Shown here in pieces: positions 7,067 through 15,888 of a stretch of DNA of 64,000 nucleotides (within the stretch, counting starts at the first letter, position 1; each line of letters starts with the position of its first letter). The notes below the pieces were generated by a model. The model saw only the letters and a list, made by a program, of their open reading frames with translations, was not told the DNA's origin and ran no database searches. Position numbers and translations under genes: made by a program. The stretch is from Streptomyces pilosus (GTDB taxonomy: Bacteria > Actinomycetota > Actinomycetes > Streptomycetales > Streptomycetaceae): contig NZ_BMTU01000001.1 in assembly GCF_014649835.1 (NCBI RefSeq), forward strand, positions 992,001 to 1,056,000. Direction: 5' to 3'.

Positions 7067-7921
7067 TCAGGAACCCGGCAGCAGGAGCGAGGTGAGTGCC
7101 GGGACCGTGGCCGGGGTGAGGGAAGCCGCCGGGGCCGCCTCGGCCGGTGCGGGCAGGACGACCGCCTCGGGGTCGGCGCCGACCAGGGCCTCGACGAGCT
7201 GGTCGATACGGGCCATCAGGTCGTCGGCCACGGCCGACTCCTGGTCCGCCACGGTCGTGGACTCCTGGTCCGCCGCAGTCGTGGACTCCTGCTCGGTGGC
7301 CGTCGTGGACTCCTGGTCCGTGGCCGCCGCGGACTCCTGCTCGGTGGCCGTCGCGTCGGTGTCCTGCTCGGCCGTCGTCGCGGACTCCTCCGCGGTGGCG
7401 GCCGCGGTGCCGGCCGCGGGCAGGAGCAGGTCCAGGACGTCCTCGAGGGCCTCCCGTACGGCGTCGAACGCGCCGTCCACGAGGTCGGAGGTCCCGGCCT
7501 GCGGCAGGAGCACGCCGGTCGTCGGCGTGACGGCGGGGGTGAGGGCCGGTGTGGTGGCCGGTGCCGTCGAGGACAGGACCGTGGTCGTGGTCATGGTCGT
7601 CGTGATGCTGGAGGCCGTGGGGTCGTCGTCGGCGGCCGCGGTCACGGCCGCCCGTGCCGCCTCGGCCAGCTCCCGCGCCCGGTCGGGGGACAGTTGACCG
7701 CCGTCCGACTCGAGCACGGCCCTCACCAGGGCGGCGACGGGGGCGAGTTCGCCCCGGTGCGCCCCGGCCCGGTCGATCTGCGCGAGCAGCGCGGCGGACG
7801 TCACCTCCCGGTCGTGGCCGGGGAGCGAGTCGGCCGCCATGGCGGCAGGGCCGGTGGTCGTGGCCAGAAGGGCGGCGCACAGGGCGCCGAATGCGATGCG
7901 CCGTGCCGGCAGAGCGCGCAT
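7067..7921 (-). CDS. Secreted Thr/Glu-rich repeat protein
   Basis: A 284-residue exported protein of unknown function. The signal peptide spans residues 1-29 (ends PAAMA). The mature part has a helical Ala-rich region, a Thr-rich stretch (SSITTTMTTTTVLSST) and the segment TSDLVDGAFDAVREALEDVLDLLLP. It then has five octapeptide repeats of the form A-T-(E/D)-Q-E-S-T-T, and ends with DLMARIDQLVEALVGADPEAVVLP and a hydrophobic tail. There is no sortase motif or obvious enzyme domain. AAAGGAAC precedes the ATG. The low-complexity repeat looks like a spacer that exposes an end domain on the surface; that is inference. Confidence 0.75.
   Translation of the reverse strand: MRALPARRIAFGALCAALLATTTGPAAMAADSLPGHDREVTSAALLAQIDRAGAHRGELAPVAALVRAVLESDGGQLSPDRARELAEAARAAVTAAADDDPTASSITTTMTTTTVLSSTAPATTPALTPAVTPTTGVLLPQAGTSDLVDGAFDAVREALEDVLDLLLPAAGTAAATAEESATTAEQDTDATATEQESAAATDQESTTATEQESTTAADQESTTVADQESAVADDLMARIDQLVEALVGADPEAVVLPAPAEAAPAASLTPATVPALTSLLLPGS
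7230..7349 (-). repeat. 24-bp tandem repeats encoding QES octapeptides
   Basis: About five in-frame copies of a 24-base unit, each containing GACTCCTG(G/C)TC on the plus strand. They encode (A/V)-(T/A)-(E/D)-Q-E-S-(A/T)-(A/T). The copies differ slightly, so the array is not freshly expanded. Approximate limits are given. Confidence 0.75.
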
Positions 7922-7980
7922 GAAGGTTCCTTTCGCGGGCTTCGGATCTTGAGCTCACCGTCAGAGGACCCCGGGTGCCG

Positions 7981-8009
7981 CGCAACCGGGAGTACTCCCT
8001 TCGGTTGCG
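7981..8009 (-). promoter_or_regulatory. Nested palindrome and weak BldN-like promoter upstream of the repeat protein
   Basis: CGCAACCG at 7981-7988 pairs with CGGTTGCG at 8002-8009, and the centre contains the 12-base palindrome GGGAGTACTCCC (7988-7999). Read leftward, the outer arms also give CGCAAC-N16-GGTTGC, which matches the BldN pattern at nine of twelve positions. It lies about 60 bases upstream of the start at 7921. It could be an operator, a promoter or both. Confidence 0.4.
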
Positions 8010-8239
8010 CGCCCGTCACTCTCCCGCGCGTTCTGCCGGATGGGGCGATGTTCCGGGTGGCGCTCGGCGCGAACCCGGCTTCACGATTCCAACACACTTG
8101 CCACTCTTAGGCGAATTTCGGTGAATTTGTCCGTTTGATGACTAGAGTTGCGACTCCCCGAAGCACCCTCATGGGCGGACGCATCGCACTCGTCCCCGCT
8201 GCCTGCCGCCGCCACCAGTTCCGAAAGGCTCCGACAGTC

Positions 8240-9325
8240 ATGCGCCAAACCCTGGGTCAGCTGCTTCGCCATGCGACGGTGGGCGTCCTCGCCTGCGCCG
8301 CGCTCTGGGCACCCTGCGGTTCCGTGTCCGCCGCTCCGGCCGCTCCCGCGCCGGAGGCCGAGGGCCTCGCCTTCGGCGAGCGCTACCGGGCCCTCCAGCA
8401 CGGGAACATCGTGCGCGCCGCCAACTCCTCCGCCACCTGCCGTCCGCAGGCCTCCTCGTGCCGCGACGTCCAGGGCGGCGCGCACGCGGTGAACGGCGAC
8501 TTCGACATGAGCTACATCGACGTCGACAAGGACCCCAACACCTACAACTCCTCCCGCGCGGAGGTGCGGCTGCCCGCCGGCTCCCGGGTGACGTACGCCC
8601 GCCTGTACTGGGGCGGCAACCTGCTCGTGGGCGAGCAGAAGCCGGCCGCGGACAACGAGCGGGTGCTGATCGCCGAGCCCGGCGGCGACTACAAGGAGGT
8701 GCTCGCCGACACGGTCGTGGGCCACCGCGTGGCGGACGGCGCGGACGCCTTCCAGGCCTCCGCCGACGTGACCCGGCTGGTCCGGGACAGCGAGCCGGGC
8801 CTCTACACGGTCGCGCAGCTCAACGTGGCCGGCGGCAGGTCGGCGGCCGGCGCCTGGGGCGGCTGGACGCTGGTGGTGGCGTACGAGAACGCGGAGGAGC
8901 CGCTGCGGCACCTCAGCATCTGGGACGGCTTCGCGCCGCTGGGCTCCCGTGAGGGCACGCAGTTCCCGCTCCGCGACCTGCCGTTCCCGGCCGGCGCCGG
9001 GGGACGGGTGGGCCTGGTCGCGTACAACGGCGACCGCGGCACCACCGGCGACTCCCTCGTCCTCACCTCGGGCGACACCACCACGGCGTTCGGCGACGGC
9101 GCCAACCCGGTCGACGACGTCCTGAACTCCACGATCTCCGACCCCCGGGGCGCGGCCCCCTCGCGGGTGCCCGCGTACGCCAACACGCTCGGCTACGACT
9201 CGGACGTGTTCGCCCTCGGACAGGCCCTGCCGAACGCCGGTGACCGGGCCACCTTCCGGCTCACCTCCCAGCACGACGCCGCGTGGGCGGGCGTGCTGTT
9301 CGCCGCCGTCGACGCCCGTCGGTGA
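8240..9325 (+). CDS. Secreted cell-surface protein, DUF3344-like
   Basis: A 361-residue exported protein. The signal peptide runs from MRQTLGQLL to about residue 35 (GSVSAAPAA). The mature part carries GNIVRAANSSATC, NGDFDMSYIDVDKDPNTYNSSRAEVRLPAGSRVTYARLYWGGN and AGAWGGWTLVVAYENAEEPLRHLSIWDGF. I remember this pattern from DUF3344 proteins of actinomycetes, which are beta-rich and extracellular with unknown function. The ATG at 8240 is chosen because the signal peptide begins there and GAAAGG lies upstream; longer frames add Arg-rich nonsense. It directly precedes the polysaccharide genes, 45 bases from the first glycosyltransferase, so it may be co-transcribed. Confidence 0.75.
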   Translation: MRQTLGQLLRHATVGVLACAALWAPCGSVSAAPAAPAPEAEGLAFGERYRALQHGNIVRAANSSATCRPQASSCRDVQGGAHAVNGDFDMSYIDVDKDPNTYNSSRAEVRLPAGSRVTYARLYWGGNLLVGEQKPAADNERVLIAEPGGDYKEVLADTVVGHRVADGADAFQASADVTRLVRDSEPGLYTVAQLNVAGGRSAAGAWGGWTLVVAYENAEEPLRHLSIWDGFAPLGSREGTQFPLRDLPFPAGAGGRVGLVAYNGDRGTTGDSLVLTSGDTTTAFGDGANPVDDVLNSTISDPRGAAPSRVPAYANTLGYDSDVFALGQALPNAGDRATFRLTSQHDAAWAGVLFAAVDARR

Positions 9326-9369
9326 ATCCGCCGCCCTCCGCCCCGACCACCTCTGTGAGTGAGGAAGCC

Positions 9370-10614
9370 GTGTCCACGGACCTGTCAGTGCCCGGACGCC
9401 CACCCCGGGTCCTGCACCTCACCCAGCCCGTGGAGGGCGGAGTCGCCCGGGTCGTGACCGATCTGGTCCGGGCCCAGCTGGCGGACGGTCTCGACGTCAC
9501 CGCCGTCTGCCCCGACAGCGCGCTCAGCGGCCACCTGCGGTCGCTGGGCGCGCGGGTGCGGCACTGGCAGGCGACCCGGTCCCCGGGGCCCTCGCTCGCG
9601 CGCGAGGTACGGCACCTGGCCCGGCTGCTCGACGACGTGCGCCCCGACCTGGTGCACGCGCACTCGGCGAAGGCCGGGCTCGCCGGGCGGCTCGCGGTGC
9701 GCGGGCGCGTCCCCACCGTGTTCCAGCCGCACGCCTGGTCGTTCGAGGCGGTGGACGGGCCCACCGCCGCCCTGGCCCTGCGCTGGGAGCGGTGGGCGGC
9801 CCGCTGGGCGTCGCGGGTGGTGTGCGTGAGCGACGCGGAACGCGCCACCGGGGTGCGCGCCGGGATCGCCGGCCGGTGGACCGTCGTCCCCAACGGCATC
9901 GATCCCGAGCGCTTCCGCCCCGCCCCCGCGGCCGCCGTGCGGTCCGGGCTCGCGCCGCTGGCCGGACTGCGCGCGGGGGCGCCGCTCGCCGTGTGCGTGG
10001 GCCGGCTGTGCCGGCAGAAGGGGCAGGACGTCCTGCTGCGCGCCTGGGACGCCGTACTGCGCCGGGTGCCCGACGCCCGTCTCGTCCTGGTCGGCGACGG
10101 CCCGGACCGGGACCGGCTGCGCGCCGCCGCCCCCGACTCGGTGCTGTTCGCGGGTGCCGTCGCGGACGCCTCGCCCTGGTACCAGGCCGCCGACCTCGTC
10201 GTGCTGCCGTCCCGCTGGGAGGGCATGGCGCTGGCCCCGCTGGAGGCCATGGCCTGCGGGCGGCCCGTGGTGGTCACGGACGTCGACGGCGCCCGTGAGA
10301 GCCTGCCCCGCTCCTTCGCCGCCCCGTGCGTGGTGCCGCCGGAGGACCCCGGAGCCCTGGCGGAGGCGGTCGGCGCGCTGCTGCTCGACCCGCCGCTGCG
10401 CACGTCGCTCGGCGACCGGGGACGCCGCCACGTGCTGTTCCTCCACGACGTCCGGCACACCGCGAGGGCGGTCGCCGACGTCTACCGCGATCTGCTCGGC
10501 ACCCGGCCCGCCGCGGCACGGAAGCACCCGTACGGGGCGGCCGGGGACGCCGAGGCCGACCGGACGTCACAGCGCGTCGAGCCCTTCGAGCACAGGGAGT
10601 CCATCCACTCGTGA
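9370..10614 (+). CDS. Glycosyltransferase, GT4-type (GT-B fold)
   Basis: A 414-residue cytoplasmic glycosyltransferase. The N-terminal acceptor domain contains VLHLTQPVEGGVARVVTDLVRA and DLVHAHSAKAGLAGRLA. The C-terminal nucleotide-sugar domain has VVPNGIDPERFRP, VCVGRLCRQKGQDVLLRAW, VLVGDGPDRDRLR and the donor-binding ADLVVLPSRWEGMALAPLEAMACG (the E-x7-E motif). This is a typical retaining GT4 enzyme. The start GTG at 9370 has GAGGAAG upstream; GTG at 9355 is an alternative. Its stop overlaps the next start (GTGA), so it heads a coupled run of polysaccharide genes. Donor and acceptor are unknown. Confidence 0.9.
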   Translation: MSTDLSVPGRPPRVLHLTQPVEGGVARVVTDLVRAQLADGLDVTAVCPDSALSGHLRSLGARVRHWQATRSPGPSLAREVRHLARLLDDVRPDLVHAHSAKAGLAGRLAVRGRVPTVFQPHAWSFEAVDGPTAALALRWERWAARWASRVVCVSDAERATGVRAGIAGRWTVVPNGIDPERFRPAPAAAVRSGLAPLAGLRAGAPLAVCVGRLCRQKGQDVLLRAWDAVLRRVPDARLVLVGDGPDRDRLRAAAPDSVLFAGAVADASPWYQAADLVVLPSRWEGMALAPLEAMACGRPVVVTDVDGARESLPRSFAAPCVVPPEDPGALAEAVGALLLDPPLRTSLGDRGRRHVLFLHDVRHTARAVADVYRDLLGTRPAAARKHPYGAAGDAEADRTSQRVEPFEHRESIHS

Positions 10615-12041
10615 CCGCCGAACGCACCGTGCCCTCCCCCGGCGTACCGCCGCGGGAGCACGGATCCCCGCATGTCTCCGTCGTGCTGCCGCGCGGCTCC
10701 GACCACGGCCACCGGCCGCCCGCGCCGCGGCCGCCCGCACGGCCCGCCTCCCCCGTCCCGCTGCTCCTCGCGGACACCGCGGCCGCCCTGCTCGCCGCGG
10801 GCGTCCTCGCCGCCGCGCGACCGCACGCCGCGCTCGCCGCGGCGGCACTGGTCGCGGCGTCGCTGCTGCTGCGCCCGCGCGGCGGACCGCCGCCCCTGCC
10901 CGGCCTGCTGGACGAACTGCCCGCCGTATGCGCGCGTACGGCCGTCGCCTGGGCGGCGGTCGCGGCGCTGTGGGCGGCCCACCGGCCGGAGCAGGCACTG
11001 TCCGCCGGCACCGTGCTGGTGGGCGTGGCCGCGCAGGTGACGGCGGGCTGTCTGCTGCGTGCGGTGGTGCACGGGCGGCGGCGCGCGGCGCTGCTGCGGC
11101 ACCCGCGCGCCGCGCTCGTCGTCGGGCCGGCGGCGACCGCGCAGCGGGTGGCCGCCGCCGTGCTGCGCCATCCGCGGTGCGGGGTGCGGCCGGTGGGGGT
11201 CGTCGACGGGCGCGGGGACGGGGGCGAGGGCCTGCCGGTGCTGCGTACGGACGAGGAGGTCGAGCGCGCGGTCATCCAGAACGGCGTGCGCGCGGTGCTC
11301 GCCGTCCACCCCTCGGTACGGGCCGAACGGGGGCCGCTGCTGCGGTCGCTGGCCGCTTCGGGGTGCGTGGTGTGGGAGGTGGACGCCGACGCGGCGCCGT
11401 ACCCGGTGCGGGAGCGGCTGGCCGGTTTTTCCTGCCGACGGCTGGACTTCGCCCCGGCGCGCGGGGGCGGCCTCGGCAAGCGGCTGCTGGACGTCCTGGT
11501 GTCGGGGACGCTGCTGCTGCTGGTCAGCCCGCTGCTGCTGGTGTGTGCCGTGACGCTGCGGCTCGCGGACGGGCCGGGCGTGGTGTTCCGGCAGGAGCGC
11601 ATCGGCCGGGACGGCCGGCCGTTCACCCTGCTGAAGTTCCGCACCCATCGCCCGGTCGACGAGCACGAGTCGGCGACGCGGTGGAGCGTGGCCAACGAGA
11701 ACGAGATGCGCGCGTTCTGCCGGATGCTGCGGCGGACCTCGCTGGACGAGCTGCTCCAGCTGTGGAACGTGCTCCGCGGCGACATGAGCCTGGTCGGTCC
11801 GCGGCCCGAACGCCCCTTCTTCGTGGCCCAGTTCAGTCAGACCTACCCCGGTTACGCGGCCCGGCACCGGATGCGCACCGGAATCACCGGGTTGGCCCAG
11901 ATCCACGGGCTGCGCGGCGACACCTCCATCGAGGACCGCTGCCGGTTCGACAACGCCTACATCGACGACTGGTCGCTGTGGCAGGACGTCTGCATCCTGC
12001 TGCGCACCGCGGCCACGCTGGTCCGTCCGACGGGGAGCTGA
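10611..12041 (+). CDS. Polyprenyl-phosphate sugar-1-phosphate transferase (initiating enzyme)
   Basis: A 476-residue membrane enzyme that would load the first sugar phosphate onto undecaprenyl phosphate. The N-terminal half has several hydrophobic segments and a CoA-binding-like fold. The C-terminal third is the bacterial sugar transferase domain: KRLLDVLVSGTLLLLVSPLLL membrane entry, FRQERIGRDGRPFTLLKFRT, RRTSLDELLQLWNVLRGDMSLVGPRPE and MRTGITGLAQIHGLRGDTSIEDR. It starts with GTG inside the previous gene's stop (GTGA), so translation is coupled. It belongs to the WcaJ/WbaP type, and its presence shows that a lipid-linked repeat unit is made here. Confidence 0.92.
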   Translation: MTAERTVPSPGVPPREHGSPHVSVVLPRGSDHGHRPPAPRPPARPASPVPLLLADTAAALLAAGVLAAARPHAALAAAALVAASLLLRPRGGPPPLPGLLDELPAVCARTAVAWAAVAALWAAHRPEQALSAGTVLVGVAAQVTAGCLLRAVVHGRRRAALLRHPRAALVVGPAATAQRVAAAVLRHPRCGVRPVGVVDGRGDGGEGLPVLRTDEEVERAVIQNGVRAVLAVHPSVRAERGPLLRSLAASGCVVWEVDADAAPYPVRERLAGFSCRRLDFAPARGGGLGKRLLDVLVSGTLLLLVSPLLLVCAVTLRLADGPGVVFRQERIGRDGRPFTLLKFRTHRPVDEHESATRWSVANENEMRAFCRMLRRTSLDELLQLWNVLRGDMSLVGPRPERPFFVAQFSQTYPGYAARHRMRTGITGLAQIHGLRGDTSIEDRCRFDNAYIDDWSLWQDVCILLRTAATLVRPTGS

Positions 12042-12047
12042 CGACAG

Positions 12048-13391
12048 GTGAGTCACCTCCTCGTACCCCTGCCGCGCCGGGCCGCCGCGCTCGGGCCGGT
12101 GCTGCCACTGGTGGCGGTGGTCGCCCTGCTGGCGCTGCCGTCGGCGGGGGACGGCGCGGGGCCGGCCGACGTGATGTCCGCGCTGGCGGTGGGGTACTGC
12201 GTGGTCCGTCTGCTGCGGGAGCGGCGGCGTCCGCTGTCGCCCCGCGCGGCGGTGGTGCTGGGCCTGCCGGTCGTGGGGCTGGCGCTCGCCGCGATGGGGT
12301 CGGGTTCGGCGGCGGCGGGGATCGGCGGGATGGGCCGTTACCTCCAGGTCTTCGTACTGGTCCCGGCGGTGGTGCTGGTGCTGCTGCGGGGCCGGGCCGA
12401 CTTCCGCGTGCTGGCCTGGTCGTTCGTGGGGCTCGCGCTGTGGCAGGGCGCGGTGGGCGTGCACCAGTACGTGACCGGCACCGGCGCCTCCTACCAGGGC
12501 GAGACCGTGCGGGCCGTCGGCACCTTCGGGGCCCAGGACGTGATGGGCATGGCGACGGCGGTGTCGCTGGGCGTGGTCTGCGCGGCCGGGCTCGCGCTGG
12601 GCCCCGCGCCGCGCCGGCAGCGGGTGGCGGCCGCCGGGTGCGCGCTGGTGCTGGTGCTGCCGCTGGCGCTGTCCTTCAGCCGGGGCGCCTGGATCGCGAC
12701 CGTGCTGACGTGCTCCGTGCAGCTGGCGCTGGCGGGGCTGCGGCGGGCACTGAAGGTGGGGGCCGCCGTGGTCGCCTCGGGAGTGGTCCTCATGGGCGGT
12801 CTCGGGGTCGGTACGGCGATGCTCTCGGAGCGCGTCGACAGCATCACGCAGGTCACCGACGTCCCGGACCAGTCCGTGATCGACCGGTACACCCTGTGGG
12901 CGGCGGCCACCGGCATGTGGCGCGAGGAGCCGCTGACCGGCGTGGGGCTGAAGGGCTTCCCCGAGCACCGGGACCGGCACGCGGCCCTGGCCCTGTCCTC
13001 CGGCAGTGACGTCGGAGGCGCGGGCGGGACGTACCACAGGCAGGCGCTGCTCTCGCCGCACAACATGTACCTGCTGGTGCTGAGCGAGCAGGGCCTGGTC
13101 GGGCTGCTGACGCTCGCCGGGAGCTGGCTGGCGCTGCTGGTGTGCGCGGTGCGCGGGCTGCTGCGGGTGCGCCGCCGGGGCCCCGGCCTCGACTGCGGAC
13201 TGGTCGCCTGCGGCCTGCTGCTGTGGCAGCTGACCGACTACGCGTACGGCGACATCGGCGGGCCCTCGACCGTGCTGACCGGTGTGGCCCTCGGTCTCAC
13301 GGCGTGGTGGGGCCTGGCCCGTGACGAACGCCCGGACACCGCCTCCCCCGACGGGGTGGCCGGGCGGCTCGAGGAGGCCGTGGCGCGATGA
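12048..13391 (+). CDS. O-antigen ligase / Wzy-type polymerase-like membrane protein
   Basis: A 447-residue integral membrane protein with about 10-12 hydrophobic segments. A long extracytoplasmic stretch near the middle to C-terminus contains GETVRAVGTFGAQDVMGM, FSRGAWIATVL, TLWAAATGMWREEPLTGVGLKGFPEH and LSPHNMYLLVLSEQGLVGLL. The pattern RGAW, then P-x-x-G-x-G, then H-N-x-x-L-x-x-x-x-E-x-G-x-x-G is characteristic of the WaaL/Wzy superfamily, which joins lipid-linked glycan units. The GTG at 12048 follows GGGGAG. It ends in an ATGA overlap with the flippase gene. Confidence 0.85.
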   Translation: MSHLLVPLPRRAAALGPVLPLVAVVALLALPSAGDGAGPADVMSALAVGYCVVRLLRERRRPLSPRAAVVLGLPVVGLALAAMGSGSAAAGIGGMGRYLQVFVLVPAVVLVLLRGRADFRVLAWSFVGLALWQGAVGVHQYVTGTGASYQGETVRAVGTFGAQDVMGMATAVSLGVVCAAGLALGPAPRRQRVAAAGCALVLVLPLALSFSRGAWIATVLTCSVQLALAGLRRALKVGAAVVASGVVLMGGLGVGTAMLSERVDSITQVTDVPDQSVIDRYTLWAAATGMWREEPLTGVGLKGFPEHRDRHAALALSSGSDVGGAGGTYHRQALLSPHNMYLLVLSEQGLVGLLTLAGSWLALLVCAVRGLLRVRRRGPGLDCGLVACGLLLWQLTDYAYGDIGGPSTVLTGVALGLTAWWGLARDERPDTASPDGVAGRLEEAVAR

Positions 13392-15139
13392 CGGCACTGC
13401 ACTCCCGGCAGACCGGTCCCGGCGCCGGGCTCACGGCGGACGGGGACCGGGCGGGCGCACCCGGCGTACCCCGTCCTCCCGCGGCGGACGCGTGCACGGC
13501 CGGTGAACCGGGGCCGCCCGCGGCCGGTGACGGTGACGGGGCGAAGCGCACGGCGTCCCGGGGTTTCCTCGCGCGGGCCGCGCTGGTGACGGCGGTGCTG
13601 TCGATCGCCGGGTCGCTGCTCGGGCTGGTCCGGGACCAGTCGCTGGCGCGGCTGTTCGGGGCCGGGAGCGACACGGACGCGTTCCTCGTCGCCTGGACCG
13701 TGCCGGAGATCGCCGCCACGCTGCTGATCGAGGACGGGCTGGCGATCGCGCTGATCCCCGCGTTCAGTCTGGCGCTGGCGCGACGGGCCCGGGGGGTGCC
13801 CGGCGATCCGGTCCGCGAGCTGGTCGGGGCGACGCTGCCGCGGCTGTGCCTCGCCTTCGCCGCGGTGGCCTCGCTGACCGCCGCCGGGGCCCCGTACCTG
13901 GTCCGGGTGCTGGCGCCGGGGCTGCCCGATCCGGGCCTGGCCGTCGACTGCACCCGGCTCACCGCGATCAGCCTGCTGGCGTTCGGGCTCGCCGGGTACT
14001 GCAGCGCCGCCCTGCGGGCGCACCGGCGCTTCTCCGCGCCGGCGGCGATCTACGTCGCCTACAACACGGGCATCGTCGCGATGATGTTCGTCCTGGGCGG
14101 GGAGTGGGGCGTGCGGTCCGCCGCGGCCGGGGTCGCGGTGGGCGGCTGTCTGATGGTGGCGGTGCAACTGCCGTCGCTGTGGCGGGAGCTGTCGTCCCGC
14201 GCGCCGCGGTCCGCCGCCGCCACCGGGCCGGCCGACGAGGAGCGGCCGGTGCGGCTCGCCCTGATCGCCGCGGTGCTGCTGTTCGCGCTGTGCCGCCAGT
14301 CGCAGGTCCTCGTCGAGCGCTTCCTGGCGTCCTCCCTGCCCGCCGGCGCCATCTCGCACCTGAACTACGCGCAGAAGGTCGCCCAGATCCCGATGACGCT
14401 GTCGCTGATGGTGTGCACCGTCACCTTCCCGGTGGTGGCGCGCGCCCTCGCCGACGGCGACACCGGGCGGGCCCGCGCCCGGGTGGAGCGGGACCTGGTG
14501 CTCGCCTCCTGCGTGGTGCTGCTGGGCATGTGCGCGGTGCTCGCCTGCGCCCCCCAGATGATCGAACTGCTCTTCCAGCGGGGCGCGTTCACCGGCGCCG
14601 ACACCGCCGCTACGGCGGACGTGATGCGGGTGTACGCGCTCGGTCTGCTCGGCCAGACCCTGGTGGGCGCCCTCGTCCGCTGCTACTTCTCCGCGGGCCG
14701 CCCCAGCTGGTACCCCGTCGGCGTGATGGCGGCGGGCATCGTCGTGACGTCGCTCGTCGGGGCCCTGGGCGTGGGCCGCTGGGGCGTGGCGGGGATCGCC
14801 GCCGCCAACGCCCTCGGCATCACCGTCACGGCGGCGCTGATGCTGGCGGGCCTGCGCACCGCCCGCCGCGGGGCCGCCACCGGCGTCTCGGTCGGGGTGC
14901 GCAGGGTGCTGGCCGAGCTGGGTCGGCCGGTCCTCGCCTCCGCCCTCGCCGTCGCCGCCGGGGCGTGGACCGCGAGCCGGTTCGCCTCGCCGGTGGCGGC
15001 GCTCACGGCCGGCTGCCTCGCCGTGACCGCCGTCTTCGTCCCGCTCGTCCTGTCCGTCCTCGGCACCCGGGGCCCCGTATCCGCGCTGCGCTCCGTACGC
15101 GCCGTCACTCGAAAGCTGACACATGGCCGCTTCCGTTGA
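13388..15139 (+). CDS. MurJ/MviN-family lipid-linked glycan flippase
   Basis: A 583-residue membrane protein with about 14 hydrophobic helices after a Pro/Ala-rich N-terminal tail of 60 residues. It has the MurJ signature regions: SLLGLVRDQSLARLFGAGSDTDAFLVAWTVPEIAATLLIEDGLAIALIP, LNYAQKVAQIPMTLSLMVCTVTFPVVAR and MIELLFQRGAFTGADTAATADVMRVYALGLLGQTLVGALVRCYFS. It probably flips the lipid-linked repeat unit across the membrane for this locus and is not the housekeeping lipid II flippase, as the neighbours are all polysaccharide genes. It overlaps the previous gene by four bases and the next by 17. Confidence 0.88.
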   Translation: MTALHSRQTGPGAGLTADGDRAGAPGVPRPPAADACTAGEPGPPAAGDGDGAKRTASRGFLARAALVTAVLSIAGSLLGLVRDQSLARLFGAGSDTDAFLVAWTVPEIAATLLIEDGLAIALIPAFSLALARRARGVPGDPVRELVGATLPRLCLAFAAVASLTAAGAPYLVRVLAPGLPDPGLAVDCTRLTAISLLAFGLAGYCSAALRAHRRFSAPAAIYVAYNTGIVAMMFVLGGEWGVRSAAAGVAVGGCLMVAVQLPSLWRELSSRAPRSAAATGPADEERPVRLALIAAVLLFALCRQSQVLVERFLASSLPAGAISHLNYAQKVAQIPMTLSLMVCTVTFPVVARALADGDTGRARARVERDLVLASCVVLLGMCAVLACAPQMIELLFQRGAFTGADTAATADVMRVYALGLLGQTLVGALVRCYFSAGRPSWYPVGVMAAGIVVTSLVGALGVGRWGVAGIAAANALGITVTAALMLAGLRTARRGAATGVSVGVRRVLAELGRPVLASALAVAAGAWTASRFASPVAALTAGCLAVTAVFVPLVLSVLGTRGPVSALRSVRAVTRKLTHGRFR

Positions 15140-15887
15140 TTCCCTCGACGCCGGCAGACGACCGGCCCCCCGCTCCGGGTCCGTGCCCTGGGTGGCGATG
15201 TACCACTCGGTGGGCGACTGCTCCGACGACCCCTACCGCATCACCGTCACGCCCGAGCGGCTGGAGCGGCAGCTGGCGTGGCTGCGCCGGCGCGAGCTGC
15301 GCGGGGTGTCCGTCGCCGAGCTGCTCGCCGCCCGGGCCCGGGGCGAGGGGCGGGGCCTGGTCGGTCTCACCTTCGACGACGGGTACACCGACTTCCTCAC
15401 CACCGCCCTGCCGCTGCTGCGGCGCTTCCACTGCGGCGCCACCCTGTTCGTCCTGCCGGGCCGGCTGGGCGGCGACAACGAGTGGGACCCGCTCGGCCCG
15501 CGCAAGCCGCTGCTGACCGCGCCCGGCATCCGGCGCGTCGCCGAGGCGGGCGTGGAGATCGGCTCGCACGGACTGACCCACGTCGACCTCACCCGCGCGG
15601 ACGACGCCACCCTGACCGCCGAGGTCGCCGGGAGCCGCGCCCGCCTGGAGGAGCTGACCGGCGCCCCGGTCGCGGGGTTCTGCTACCCGTACGGCACGGT
15701 CGACGCCCGCGCGGTCGAGGCCGTGCGCGAGGCGGGCTACGCCTACGCCTGCGCCATCGATCCCGGCCCGCTGACCGGCCCGCACGCCCTGCCGCGCGCG
15801 CACGTGGGGCAGGACGACACGGCGCTGCGCCTGCACCTCAAGCTGAGACTGCACCGGCTGCGCCGGCGTGCGGTGGAGGGCGTGTGA
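15123..15887 (+). CDS. Polysaccharide deacetylase (NodB homology domain)
   Basis: A 254-residue enzyme of the carbohydrate esterase 4 type that removes N- or O-acetyl groups from a glycan. The metal and catalytic motifs are visible: LTFDDGYTDF (TFDDG), GSHGLTHVDLTRAD (the two metal histidines, H-x3-H) and GFCYPYGTVDARAVEAVREAGY. There is no obvious signal peptide, so it may act inside the cell or leave by another route. Its ATG lies within the 3' end of the flippase gene, so translation is coupled. A deacetylase suggests the polymer contains N-acetyl sugars that are partly deacetylated, as in poly-N-acetylglucosamine-like adhesins. Confidence 0.9.
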   Translation: MAASVDSLDAGRRPAPRSGSVPWVAMYHSVGDCSDDPYRITVTPERLERQLAWLRRRELRGVSVAELLAARARGEGRGLVGLTFDDGYTDFLTTALPLLRRFHCGATLFVLPGRLGGDNEWDPLGPRKPLLTAPGIRRVAEAGVEIGSHGLTHVDLTRADDATLTAEVAGSRARLEELTGAPVAGFCYPYGTVDARAVEAVREAGYAYACAIDPGPLTGPHALPRAHVGQDDTALRLHLKLRLHRLRRRAVEGV

Positions 15888-15888
15888 G

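Noticed and set aside
10154..13009. Plus-strand frame of 951 codons across the sugar transferase and ligase genes
   Set aside because: Arg/Pro/Gly-rich shadow in another frame. The coupled frames at 10611 and 12048 have family motifs and ribosome binding sites.
10482..13397. Minus-strand frame of 971 codons
   Set aside because: Antisense shadow rich in His/Gln/Arg with no domain; high GC leaves few stop codons on the opposite strand.
13388..15139. MurJ-like protein as the housekeeping lipid II flippase
   Set aside because: Its setting among glycan genes and overlap with a deacetylase favour a locus-specific flippase, though sequence alone cannot exclude a lipid II role.
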